Part shown: positions 12,201 to 20,949 of the stretch, one piece after another | Layout: each line of letters begins with the position of its first letter | Position numbering within the stretch: position 1 is the stretch's first letter | DNA from: Cladorrhinum sp. PSN259 | Taxonomy: Eukaryota > Ascomycota > Sordariomycetes > Sordariales > Podosporaceae | Length of the DNA stretch: 64,000 nt | Assembly: GCA_033725935.1 (NCBI GenBank) | Contig: MU867062.1 | Span: 1,116,001 to 1,180,000, forward strand | Direction: 5' to 3' | Program-made: the position numbers and the translations under genes | The notes under the pieces: model-generated | What the model was told of the DNA's origin: nothing | Seen by the model: only the letters and a program-made list of their open reading frames with translations | Databases searched by the model: none

Positions 12201-12464
12201 CGCGTTCCCGGTGTTTCCCAACAGTACAAGTATCTGGTACATGATGGGCGCTGCGTTGATGCCTAGGATGATGGCGACAAGAGCAACACCAAGGCCAGCC
12301 AAGAAACTGTTCATCTGTGGCTGCAGAGATGGGAGGTACAGGAACCCTGCGCCGGCCGAATGATCCGGAATAATGAATACATCGTATCGTCCTTTTGGCA
12401 GGCCACCTGATGTTGTCTTCGGGTTGTCTCCGTGAGGAGGAGGGGGAGGTGGTTGCTGGCCCAT
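9255..12464 (-). CDS. Large membrane-anchored Pro-rich and coiled-coil protein
   Basis: Single-exon frame of 1069 aa; family not recognised. After a short poly-Pro start, residues ~54-82 and ~90-109 form two hydrophobic helices separated by NTGNAST, giving a helical hairpin. A Lys-rich stretch (AAKKKKSE) follows. Residues ~137-345 are repetitive Pro/Gln/Lys/Arg (PQPKPxPRPE-like). Residues ~345-730 are Glu/Arg/Lys/Ala-rich with EEARKAEEARK-type repeats, a long coiled coil or single alpha-helix. The last ~210 residues look globular and conserved (QKIVLKGVYAYLNEF; LHLIRATIRDQEGKRYLFVI). The highly charged region invites false matches to IF-2 or TolA. Likely a membrane-tethered scaffold; function unknown. 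Confidence 0.85.
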   Translation of the reverse strand: MGQQPPPPPPHGDNPKTTSGGLPKGRYDVFIIPDHSAGAGFLYLPSLQPQMNSFLAGLGVALVAIILGINAAPIMYQILVLLGNTGNASTTLVWLLMLVVSFLFGMVLGENKAAKKKKSERGSGDRWNDARSEWYTPPPQNPSHGPTPNQAPPNPPPPPPHSQPETPRDGGGSHESWQEQPRPPPQPQPKANPRPETEREPQPKPTPRPEAQPRPPEPPQDPPKPKVKKSRPKPAPQPESQPEPKSEPQPAPRTKPRPETPSQPQSQPQSQPQPPPSPQPKPMPSPRRQPRPQVKPQPPPEPQVKSQPRPETPPQPPQPPQPKQAPPPPSPQPPPSPPKVDPYKGAWEKAREETRKREEERKAREAEAKRKEDAARRLRELRERDAKEREKREMEARERESRERFRQEQEAREKARLERELREKVDRELAQKEKELRERLEKEARQREALERERLARESKEREEARRKEEERIKAFKERQEAREREAKEAKERKEREERLAKLRREREERIQKEKEAKEAKQAEEARKLEEARKAEEARKAEEARKLDELRWSEKLEEARRSAETAKRLEELRRAAEVKRAEEAQKAAEEEVARRVAEARRAEEARRAEEARRAEEARKAAEAKRQEEAKRAADAKRLEELRKAAEARRAEEARKAEERRKAEELRKADEARKAEEAKRAEEAKKAAAAKKAEEARNAEEERVAAETAERSRKAYAFSGGEKFSMWPNGRPPSPPTPSEASYVPPPTPKHASPGPAPSPTKPAFTPSAAKSTTSIPKPSPKPTPPKQAQSSTGVADEYSYRPYDTPKKARKKSVSDFSESSWAPSATSTSRTSPPPSMREPYTTNDPQKIVLKGVYAYLNEFSKTPAQQLVSGVGSVTDGLILRITSAGLFVDDDVRGVAQREWDVKAWTVKQVEVWCPQHAVTASASNTPGAMPTNHPFFKTMPRSSRMAERGATKLLLGEEALEYISDFSRVCKETCRRGLASSASAAGTDSDGKTGVWKKQGLHLIRATIRDQEGKRYLFVIGEEEGWKIAAGISALRGSSQVRALGVAGLSTLESKTIFEQLGWA

Positions 12465-15153
12465 CGTATCCAGAACACCACCCGAAGGCGTGAGAGGTGA
12501 GGTTCGCTGATTTGTGGGACAGAAATTCGAGACAGATCTGATTTATGAGAGAGAAAATCGAAATCTAGGGGTATCTTGAAGCAGCCATGGATGTCGTAAG
12601 ACCTGAGGACTAGCGAGGGTTGACTGTCAGCTCTGCAAATCTTGTAGGCGAGGCGTTGCGATTGGCGACGCTGCGATGGACTGAATATGCTGTGCGCGGG
12701 GAATCATGCGACAGGATAAAGGTGGTCGATGCAGCCGTGAAGAAAGAAACGTGAGAATGATATATAAAAGCTTACCAATGAAGATGAAAGACAGCAGAAC
12801 TCCATTCGCAAGAAAAGCAAGAAAAAGTCGCAATATCAATCGAAACAGGAGAGCGATTGGTGTTTGTCAACGCGGGGAGAGGTGCTTGGAAGCCGCACGC
12901 TGCCTTCCCAACCTTTCGTGTCAATCGCAAACTGTGCTGTCGCCGTAGAAAGCTGTCAAGCTCAGGTTGCAATGCGAACGGAATAAGAAGGGACCAAGAA
13001 CTGAAAAGATGTTGGCGACTTTTTGCTGTTGCAACCAAAGGTGGCCTCAGCAAGAAAAATCCAGAACCAGGTCGGTTCCAGGTTGTGTGTTTACTTTTGG
13101 CAGGACACTTTGGCAGGAAGTGGGAGGGCGGGCAATGCTCTCAATTGGCTTTTCCCAAGTGTCAATCATCCAATCATGATCCCTGTCATTGTGTGCCGCA
13201 CAGACCATCCGCCAATCCATTGGTCTGGTTTGGGGCATTTTCCACTGCCGCCACAAGCTGCAGCGCTGCAACACAACTTTCTCTCCCACCCACCATCGCT
13301 GACACTGGCAGCCGTCCCGCACATCCATCGGTTCGCTCCCGTTCGCCAAAAGCCTGGAGATAAATCAACAATTCGGCACATCCAATCGTAGCAGATTAAT
13401 TCCGTGATGTCAATATACTCATCGCGATCTCCGGGCCATATCCCCAATGATCCGGTTCCTGGTTTCAAAACATGATTTTCCAAGGTTTCCTGTTCTTCTC
13501 CCAGCTTCCAGCTACTCCAGCCAAGCTGTCAATGTGTCCCAAACGGGGTAATTTTATTACATAGACCCTGAAAACAATAACGCCTCTCAGCCTTTCAACG
13601 GTCCAGCAGCCAGCCGCTCTTCAACCGACTAGGCATCACCTCACATGGAGACGCAATGCTATCCACGTTTTCCCCTCATTAACGAGCAAAAAGCCAACGA
13701 ATTGAATCATCAAGCCGCAGAAACAACCCACAAAAATATGACCCCAAAAGTGCATTTTGGAGGGGCTGGTAAAGAAAAAGAAACCAAAAAGGTGATGGCT
13801 GGGTGATTCCCACAGTCGCTCGCAATGGTTCTCTTCACTTCCATCCAATCCGGAAGAGGTCGTGCAATCTCATTGCTGTGACAGGTCCACACGCACTCAA
13901 TGCAGTCACAACCCACAGCGAATCGAACGTCTCCCGGGAAAGCGTCAAGCGAGTCCCCGGTGGTGGGATTCTTGGCTCCGAACCTACCGAACAGTGTCGA
14001 TGCGACACCAGCCTCCGTGCGCGCGTTGCTTCCAATCTGTCAAAGAAGAAAGCTGTGCCTTGGACCTGCTTCCGATGTCCGTTCCCCGAATAGGATGCAA
14101 GAAGTTCAGACGAAAAAAAATATCTTCTTCATGATGACAATCGGGGAACAGCGAAATAACAATACAATGCTATGAACCTGGATTAGGTCTGTTAATACCA
14201 AGGTCAGACTTCTCTGTCAGACGTCGGGGCTCTTCACTGTGATCACTGACTGTTGCCGAGCAACCGGCCTTCGATTGACTGGCAGCCCCCTGTGGGGGGT
14301 GACGTAGCCAAACCCGCCAGCACATCTCTCTGCGCCGCAACCACTCATCAGCGATCAATGAGGGGAAAGCTGCAGCCTCATTTTCTTACAGAAAGGCCAC
14401 TGAATGATGACGCTGGCAATGTGATGCTGCTGACCATGCGTCGTGTCCCAGGCAACAATTAAACGGCTGCGCCCTCATCATAGCCGACACCTCCGTTCAT
14501 CTGTACTATGGTACCACATAACACGAGAAACTCGGCAGTCAAACGCGCAATCTAGATAGTGTAAGACCTCAACGGTTTATTTCTTCGGTGATTGTTCAGT
14601 GAGGTGGGTCTGCTGTGTTATCTGGAGGCAAACGGCCCCCTTCCTCAAAATCGTGGTTACCAAAATATGACGACGGTGAGCCTCAAAGACACCCAAAATG
14701 GTTTGTTGAATCTGAAGAAAACGCCGTTAAGTCGGAGTTCTGTCGAGGGACTGTTTACTATCTCCGAGCACCTATTTCCAAGGCTATGATTCACCAATGT
14801 CCAAAAACCCCCATGTTATTCAATAATTTCTTATTATTTGTACATGTAAATATTATTTCTATTCGAGTCTTGACCAGAAAAGCCTGGAAACAAACTGGCA
14901 GTCATCACCAAATCTTAAAACTTCAACGCGCCACGCCCCCATACATATTCTGTACATAACACTGCAATCCATCATTACACTCTACCTCTCTCTCTGTGCC
15001 TGTGAACTGTCAAGAAACAAATCTACCATCCCGTTGTGAAGCAAACCCACCCCTAGTTACACCTTGCATTCCCACAAAACAACAAATCCCAGCCCAACCA
15101 AGCAAAAGCAAAAAACCCTAGAGCAACAGGAAAAAAAAGATCAATCTTCCCTC
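12465..15153. other. Intergenic, 2.7 kb
   Basis: Long region containing the promoter of the minus-strand gene at 12464 and the 3' flank of the minus-strand VAM7 region. Frames up to 168 codons (12857-13363, +) are present but lack domain-like composition and overlap equally long frames on the other strand. No tRNA-like cloverleaf or transposon terminus recognised. Confidence 0.6.
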
Positions 15154-15582
15154 TTAATTCTGTGATGGTTGAACCAGAAGCAACCCAAGCTCAACCATCC
15201 AAACCAAAGCCACAGATATCCTCCCAAGCAACCACTCCACCAAAGCATACCCCTGAGCGCCCGCCAATACGCAACGAACAATCAGGAGCAGCAAAGCATC
15301 GATTAAGCCGCCTCCCGGTCCCGGATGATGATGATTATTATTGACTTGTTCTTCTTCTTCTCGTTGGAGTGCGTAATGTCTTCTTCCGCCAGTTTTCTCA
15401 GCAATAAATGTCCCCTCTGAAACAGCAACAGTAGTGACACTATCCATATCACTCTCACTGTTATCCTCATCACAAGGTTCAGGCCTTCTTCTTCTTCTGA
15501 GTGAAGAAAAAGTCGTCGACAAAAAAGAAGCGGCATAACTAGGAGAAGCAGCAACAGTAGGCAAAGAAGAAGACATCGTCAT
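15154..15582 (-). CDS. Small hydrophobic-tail ORF in frame behind VAM7
   Basis: From ATG 15582 this frame encodes about 142 aa. It begins Ser/Ala-rich, passes through RRRRRPEP and an acidic stretch (DEDNSESDMDS), then a HHH/Gly linker, and ends in about 45 residues with two hydrophobic stretches (GGLIDALLLLIVRCVLAG; ISVALVWMVELGLLLV). It is in exactly the same frame as VAM7. Only the VAM7 TGA (15619-15621) and 11 further codons separate them, and the frame is open for 154 codons after that TGA. It could be a separate short gene on an overlapping transcript, a stop-readthrough extension of VAM7, or an accidental frame. I do not recognise the sequence. Confidence 0.4.
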   Translation of the reverse strand: MTMSSSLPTVAASPSYAASFLSTTFSSLRRRRRPEPCDEDNSESDMDSVTTVAVSEGTFIAEKTGGRRHYALQREEEEQVNNNHHHPGPGGGLIDALLLLIVRCVLAGAQGYALVEWLLGRISVALVWMVELGLLLVQPSQN

Positions 15583-15618
15583 CGCCACGGTTTCTTCATC
15601 AGGAGACGGCTCGCGCCA

Positions 15619-16794
15619 TCATCCCAACCTTTTTGCCCTATCCTTTGCAACCCCCAATTTGCGACCTACAACATCCACATCTTCGTTCAGTCGATCCAGC
15701 ATCTCAACCTGGCGAGTAACCTCATCCGTAATCGCCAGTCCCATCTCCTTTTGTCGTCTCACAATACTCATCAGCGCGGTAACCTCTTGATCCTGATCAG
15801 CCATCGTCTCCCTCTGCAACAACAAGACCCCTTCATTATCCCGCTCCCGCGTCCTTTCAGTTTCCGGAAGTGGCGCTCCAAGCACCCTTCCACCACTCCC
15901 TCTGTGAACACCCGTTGATGACGAACTCCCAGCATTCCCCATCAAGGCAGCCCGATCACTCGCGCTGGCCACCCCTCCTCCTCTACCAAGCACACCCCCC
16001 GCCGAGCCACCACCGCCAGCACTATTAGCAACCGCACCCATGCTGCTACTCAGTTTATCCAACCCATCCCTCTCAACCCTAGCAGCAGCCAGCAAATCCT
16101 TCCGCCTCCTCAACTCGCCCTCCCCCAACTTACTGCCTCCACTACTCTTCTCACTCATAACCTTCAACCCCTCCCCCAGAGCCTGCAACAGCCCCCCAGC
16201 CTTAATCAGCGCTCTCTTAGCCTGAGCCCCAGCCTCGACCCTCGTCCCGTTATCCACCCCCCTCACATCATCCCTCCTCCCCAGCGCGACCCTCGCCTCG
16301 TGCAGACACCCCTTCATCTCCCTGTGCAGATCCAGCCAAGTCCCTGAATCAGATGCCGCCGCCAGGTTCGCTTCCTTCAGTCCAATGGCCGGGATCCGTC
16401 CCTCCATTGACAACCCAGAGACTGACTCTCTCCCTCCAACCGGCAAGTTCAAAAAAGCCCGCCAGGCGGTGGTATCCCTCCATCGTCTATCGGGCGGCTC
16501 GGCGATAGCCCTCAGGTAAGACTCCAGACCCTGCCTCCTCTGTTCCGTAAGCTCGGGCGAGGAGATGGTGGACCGGAACCACGATTTTTTAGGCAAGGGC
16601 GCGGGGGGCGGTGCGCCGACCAGCCGAGTCAGGTTATCGTGTAGAGAGACGAAATCGTTGTACCGCTTTTGGACCACAAAGGAGCGGAGGGGCAGACGCA
16701 GCGTAATATTGTAGAGCGTGTACGGTTTTGAAGAATTGTCGGGGGGCGTGAAGAGAGATGTTGTTGGGATCCAGATTTCGGCCGGGGGTGCCAT
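15619..16794 (-). CDS. VAM7: VAM7-like vacuolar SNARE (PX domain + SNARE motif)
   Basis: Predicted 391-aa soluble Qc-SNARE needed for vacuole fusion. It is brought to membranes by an N-terminal PX domain that binds PI3P. The PX region covers about residues 6-120 and shows the VVQKRYNDFVSLHDNL core (basic residue then Y-x-D-F). The middle is Gly/Ser-rich and disordered. The last ~65 residues form the SNARE helix (MADQDQEVTALMSIVRRQKE then GLAITDEVTRQVEMLDRL). Like yeast Vam7 it has no transmembrane segment before its stop. No intron is needed. The same frame continues past the TGA stop with 154 open codons ending in hydrophobic segments. Confidence 0.9.
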   Translation of the reverse strand: MAPPAEIWIPTTSLFTPPDNSSKPYTLYNITLRLPLRSFVVQKRYNDFVSLHDNLTRLVGAPPPAPLPKKSWFRSTISSPELTEQRRQGLESYLRAIAEPPDRRWRDTTAWRAFLNLPVGGRESVSGLSMEGRIPAIGLKEANLAAASDSGTWLDLHREMKGCLHEARVALGRRDDVRGVDNGTRVEAGAQAKRALIKAGGLLQALGEGLKVMSEKSSGGSKLGEGELRRRKDLLAAARVERDGLDKLSSSMGAVANSAGGGGSAGGVLGRGGGVASASDRAALMGNAGSSSSTGVHRGSGGRVLGAPLPETERTRERDNEGVLLLQRETMADQDQEVTALMSIVRRQKEMGLAITDEVTRQVEMLDRLNEDVDVVGRKLGVAKDRAKRLG

Positions 16795-17914
16795 CTTTTT
16801 TCTTTCTTTTCCCCAACTTTTTCCTCGTTTCGTTTTTTTACTTCAGAAAGTCCTAGGCAAGGTATTTAAAATTTTCTCGACGGTCTTCCCGCCCTCTGAT
16901 ATGAGATTTGCGTGAGGAGGCAGGACGACTTTGTGGATTCGGCCGTGGTGAAGAGGCGGCCGCTTCGGTTTCGGGCGGCGATCTGGCGACCACGGTTGGT
17001 GGGTACAGCGGACAGCGGAGTTGCAAACCAGCAGAGGGCAGCAATTGCTCGGAAAGTAGAAAAGGAAAATTCGTAAAGTATATAAGCAAGGCAAAGTCAC
17101 ATGCCTGGGTATCTGACGCAACGCGGATTGATAAAAAGATAACAGAGGTGTAGAGTGTAAGAGAGTGAAAAGAGGATAGAGTTGTTGGCGTAGACCTTGT
17201 TTGGTGGTTGGTGGTTGGGGAACTTGGGGAAGCTTTGCCAGGTGCCTGGTCGACGCTCACGAGGTCACTGCACTGGTGTCATTGGATCGTTGCCGGATTC
17301 TGGGGGCTTACTTGCATGTGTGCAACATAATAAGGGTCCGTGCTTTTTCAGGCGTCATCACAGCGCTAAACCACTGGACCACACATGTCTTTAGGTAGCC
17401 AAACCTCAATCTTCAAAAATTATTGGGATTCGGTGCATCATTACAATCGGGTATTGTTTTTTTTTTTTTTTCAATTTATATAATGCTCGTTTTGTTGGGA
17501 CTTTCCTGCATACAAAATCAGCCAAGCATTCAGGGTCCTTTCGGTTAGGCAGTAATTCTGCCGCCTGTCTTACAACCGAGAATTACCAACCAAGAACCAA
17601 GACACACGATCCCCTCACACAACCCGAAAAAGTGACGTCAAGAGCTTCATATTTTATTCGGTCAAATTTGCTTAAAAACGCCAACAAATAAATGGGCGAG
17701 AAAAGCACAAGATTCTAAGTGCTAAAGGAGGGGTATAGAGAGAGAGAGCAACTCCATACCAAGATCAACCTTTTAGCCATTACCAACCGCTCCAAGTGAC
17801 ATATGCATCATCTCTGTTTCATGGTCTATTTTCTGACCAGATGAATTAACCACTTCCAGATCGAAAATGTTTCCCTTCTGTCTTCTGTATCTGCTAAACA
17901 TCTTCTTCTTCCCC
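16795..17914. other. Intergenic, 1.1 kb
   Basis: Promoter of VAM7 (minus) and 3' flank of the EB1 gene (minus). A T-run of about 15 lies near 17457-17471. Minus-strand frames of 92-135 codons within 16843-17260 overlap the VAM7 leader and have no recognisable domain, so they are not called. Confidence 0.6.
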
Positions 17915-18850
17915 TCAGAAAGTCTCCTGATCATCAACCTGCTCGGATTCGGGGATCTCAAACCCTTCCTCTGTCGAGTAAAGGATGGTCTGAATCTGCT
18001 TGATGAGGCCATCCTCCTGCTTCTCGAGCTCGGGATCCTCGTCGACTGCCTGCTGAACAAGGAGCTCAATGTCGCGGAGCTTGCTGAAGTAAAAGTCGCG
18101 CTCTCTCTCAAGGCCAACAACGGTCTCCTTCAAAGTATCGTTCTCCTTTTGGAGGGCAGCACTAGCAGGGCCAGGTGCGGCCTTGGCGCCGACACGGGGA
18201 CCGGTTGTAGGGGTGGTGCCGCCTGGGCGTCTGGCAGCGGCAGCAACGCGGGGAGCTGCGGCAGCACCACCGCCCGAAGGAACTGGGGCGCCCTTTCGTC
18301 TGCCGACGGCATCATAGTCACCTCCGGGGTAGTATTGATCCCAGAACTTCTTGGTCCACTGCAGGAACTCGAGGTTGTCCTGCATCTTGCACTTCACGAG
18401 CGACTCGACGGGGATGGATCGCTCGACATTGTGGCGCGTGAAGGTATCTATAAGATGGCGGCATGTGTTAATGACAAGGCGACAGGAGATGATTTCGAGA
18501 ACGACGTACTTTGCAGAACTTTGAAATTCTGTATGTATGCATATTCGCTGGTGACGTTAAACTTGACTCGCGACATGGGCACGTCCATGAAAATGCTGTC
18601 GTAGACCTGGCAGAGCGCGGCGCTGTTGTTCATCAGTTTCAGTACTCCTCGTCGAATGCGGGGGAGGGGTATCGGTATCGAAGCTTACCCGGTACCGCAT
18701 TGCTCGACCTTGGTGATGTTGAGCTGCAAAAGGCTGTTGAGCCATTGCACGAGTTCTTGCCTGTAAGAAAGGGTTGAAATGTTAGATCGTTGGGCGCGTT
18801 GAACGCGATGCGAGGCCGGGGTCGGGGGAGACAAACCGTGATTCACCCAT
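17915..18850 (-). CDS. BIM1: EB1-family microtubule plus-end tracking protein (BIM1/Mal3)
   Basis: Predicted 243-aa protein that binds growing microtubule ends and recruits partners for spindle positioning and polar growth. Four exons on the minus strand: 18837-18850, 18689-18760, 18510-18622 and 17915-18447, with introns of 76, 66 and 62 nt. The first exon is only 14 nt (MGES + part of Arg). Splicing yields MGESRQELVQWLN, ITKVEQCGTGAALCQVYDSI and KCKMQDNLEFLQWTKKFWDQ, the calponin-homology domain. A Pro/Ala/Gly linker, the EB1 coiled-coil homology region (ERERDFYFSKLRDIE) and the acidic tail ending DDQETF follow; the aromatic C-terminal residue resembles the EEY/F motif. All splice phases agree. 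Confidence 0.95.
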
Positions 18851-19652
18851 CGTGACAATCGTCGATTGTGGTGTGTGGAACTGGTAAACACAGAGAGAGA
18901 GGATCGATGTTACGTTGGAAAGGAGAGTCGGTGGTCGACGGAATGGTATCGTCGATGGGGTGGTGTGCGGGGGAAAGGAAGGATATATGCGACGCGGCAA
19001 ATGGAAAATTAAATGCAGGCAGAAGCAATCTCGCGGGCCGAGAGAAAAAGAAATAACTTTTCAGTTTGGTCAGGTCACCGTTGATGTCCTGCTTCTCTCT
19101 CTCGTTGGAAAGGGAACCCAAAAAGTCGGGCTGTCGGCCAATCAATCAAACTTTGGTGGGGGTGAATTGCGCCAAGGATTTTAATTGGCTCGTGCGTTAT
19201 TTGACAGCAGCGCCGGACCGTCAACCGACAACTGTCGACCTTGAAGCCAAAAGAAAGACCGGACGAGCTGGGAATGCCCTCAAAAACCTTTCATCCCACT
19301 TTCTCGAATTCTTATAATGCTCACCTCGCCACATCTGATTTGGCCCTCTGAGCACATCAATCATGTTCATTGCCAATATGACGCAGTTTCGCTGTTCGAG
19401 TCTATTTTTGAGCAACAAATAGCATTAATCATCCACTGCACTAACTTCGAGTTGATGAGAATGTCATTCGTGTAAGTAGTTTTGATGATTTAGCAGATGA
19501 CTAAAGCACAAGCAGTCAATATTTATAACTCGAAGAGAAGTTATAGTATAAATATGAAGACTTGTACGTTTCATACTTGATCCTCATCATTATTGACTTT
19601 GCTAGTTTCAAAAAAAAAAAAAAAAAATCAATAGAAAGTAACCTTAGGAATC
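18851..19652. other. Intergenic, 0.8 kb
   Basis: Divergent promoter region between EB1 (minus) and the GT8-like frame (plus). Contains an 18-A run at 19610-19627, 25 nt before the ATG at 19653. No coding frame supported. Confidence 0.6.
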
Positions 19653-20623
19653 ATGTCTAATGACCCTTTGCGCCCTCGGCCGCATCCCAGAGCCGTCATT
19701 GATTCAATTTCTTCCCAAGAGTACTTGCTCCAAGCCTGGCCCGACTTTTGGAATCGAATGACAAAAAAACCTGGGCAACTGTACTCGCGGAAACCAATGA
19801 CATTGTGGGTGTCCTCATGCTCGGTCATACCCTGCGTATAGTTGCCACCAGATACCCTTTTACCGCCATCATGACTTCGCGGATGCAGCAGGATGGAGAT
19901 ATCATCAGACTGTTCAAGGTAGCTGGTATAACAATTCAGCGCACTGGGTATGAATCACTTGCCCACTACAGCGATGATCAGCGGCCTCAAGTCCAGCGAC
20001 AAAAACTACAAGCCATCACCTGGTCCCTGCTGGATTACCAGAGGGTAGTTCTCCTTTCGCCCTCCCAGATAGCCCTCAAAAACATCGACCAACTGATGGA
20101 TATGCCCACCGAAAAGTATGGAAACGTTCTTGCCTGTCTTGCCTCTCTTGCCTGCACCTGCACCCTCGGGGGCCCCAATCATAGCTGTCCGATTATTTCA
20201 CCGCCAACCCTTTTTCCTAGCTCCCAGGCCCTTCCTCACCAGCGCCTTTCCTTATCTACCGTAGTCCTCAAACCTGATTCCGGAGTATTCAACTTTCTGC
20301 GCCACCAACTTTTCCCATTCGCATCGACTTCAACCAGCATAATTGACAATGTCGTCAGGAATAACTGGAAACTCTTGGATTGGTGCTACAACGCGGCAGA
20401 AAAGATGCAACAATTCCATCCGACCTTGTGGAATGAAGAGCTGATTAGAATCATTGACTATGGTGCGAAGAAACCATGGATGAGTGGTAGGAATCCGACT
20501 GAGTATCGCGCGGTGGAAGGTAAGTGGTGGGAGAGGTACAACGAATTGAAAGCCGAATGGCAGACGACCCGCGAACGAAAGTGGTTGTGGGCACAGGTCT
20601 GGCAGTATTATCAAAGTAGTTGA
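19653..20623 (+). pseudogene. GT8/glycogenin-like glycosyltransferase, frameshifted and without DXD
   Basis: The ATG at 19653 opens a frame of 62 codons. The glycosyltransferase-like sequence continues in the -1 frame to a stop at 20621-20623. The change of frame falls at a run of seven A (19763-19769), after which TWATVLAETNDIVGVLMLGH resembles the GT8 start. Further family marks are LDYQRVVLLSPSQIALKNID (normally YxRVVYLDADxxxLxNID) and YGAKKPWMSGRN with a following WWERY. The metal-binding D-x-D is replaced by SPS, so ordinary nucleotide-sugar catalysis is doubtful. The -1 frame has no ATG of its own upstream. Explanations: pseudogene, homopolymer sequencing error, or programmed -1 slippage on A-AAA-AAA. 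Confidence 0.6.
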
Positions 20624-20949
20624 GTATCAAGTTCCTGGGCTGGTTCATTAACAATTAATCACTACATGTAGCGTTCTAACACTAATATCAATCTTGTTCA
20701 TCGTGACCATGAAAGATCATGTGGATTTCGAAAACGCCAATCATCTTAAACATCTAGCCTGGTCTGGGCAAACACCATCCAGCCAGTCATCAGACTCCTT
20801 CCCCCCCCAAGCACGCCATCATTTCCAGAGATTACGCCTTGCTATTAAAAGTACCGCATCACTTGTGATACCTGAATTCAAAACTCTGTGAAGATGTTGA
20901 ATTCATCATCAAGAATTTTACACCTCTGGCATCACCCAAAAGTTACAGA
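20624..20949. other. Intergenic, 0.3 kb
   Basis: Between the GT8-like frame and the HET fragment. I looked for the missing HET N-terminal motifs (YxALSYxWG, WxDxxCIxQ) in all forward frames here and saw none. Confidence 0.6.

Noticed and set aside
12857..13363. 168-codon frame in the 2.7-kb gap
   Set aside because: Mixed composition without domain or signal; similar open stretches exist on the other strand.
14160..14530. Possible tRNA or small RNA in the 12.5-15.1 kb gap
   Set aside because: No cloverleaf, A-box or B-box pattern could be put together by eye.
20624..20949. Missing HET N-terminal domain upstream of the HET fragment
   Set aside because: No YxALSYxWG or CIxQ motif in any forward frame, so the truncation is taken as real.
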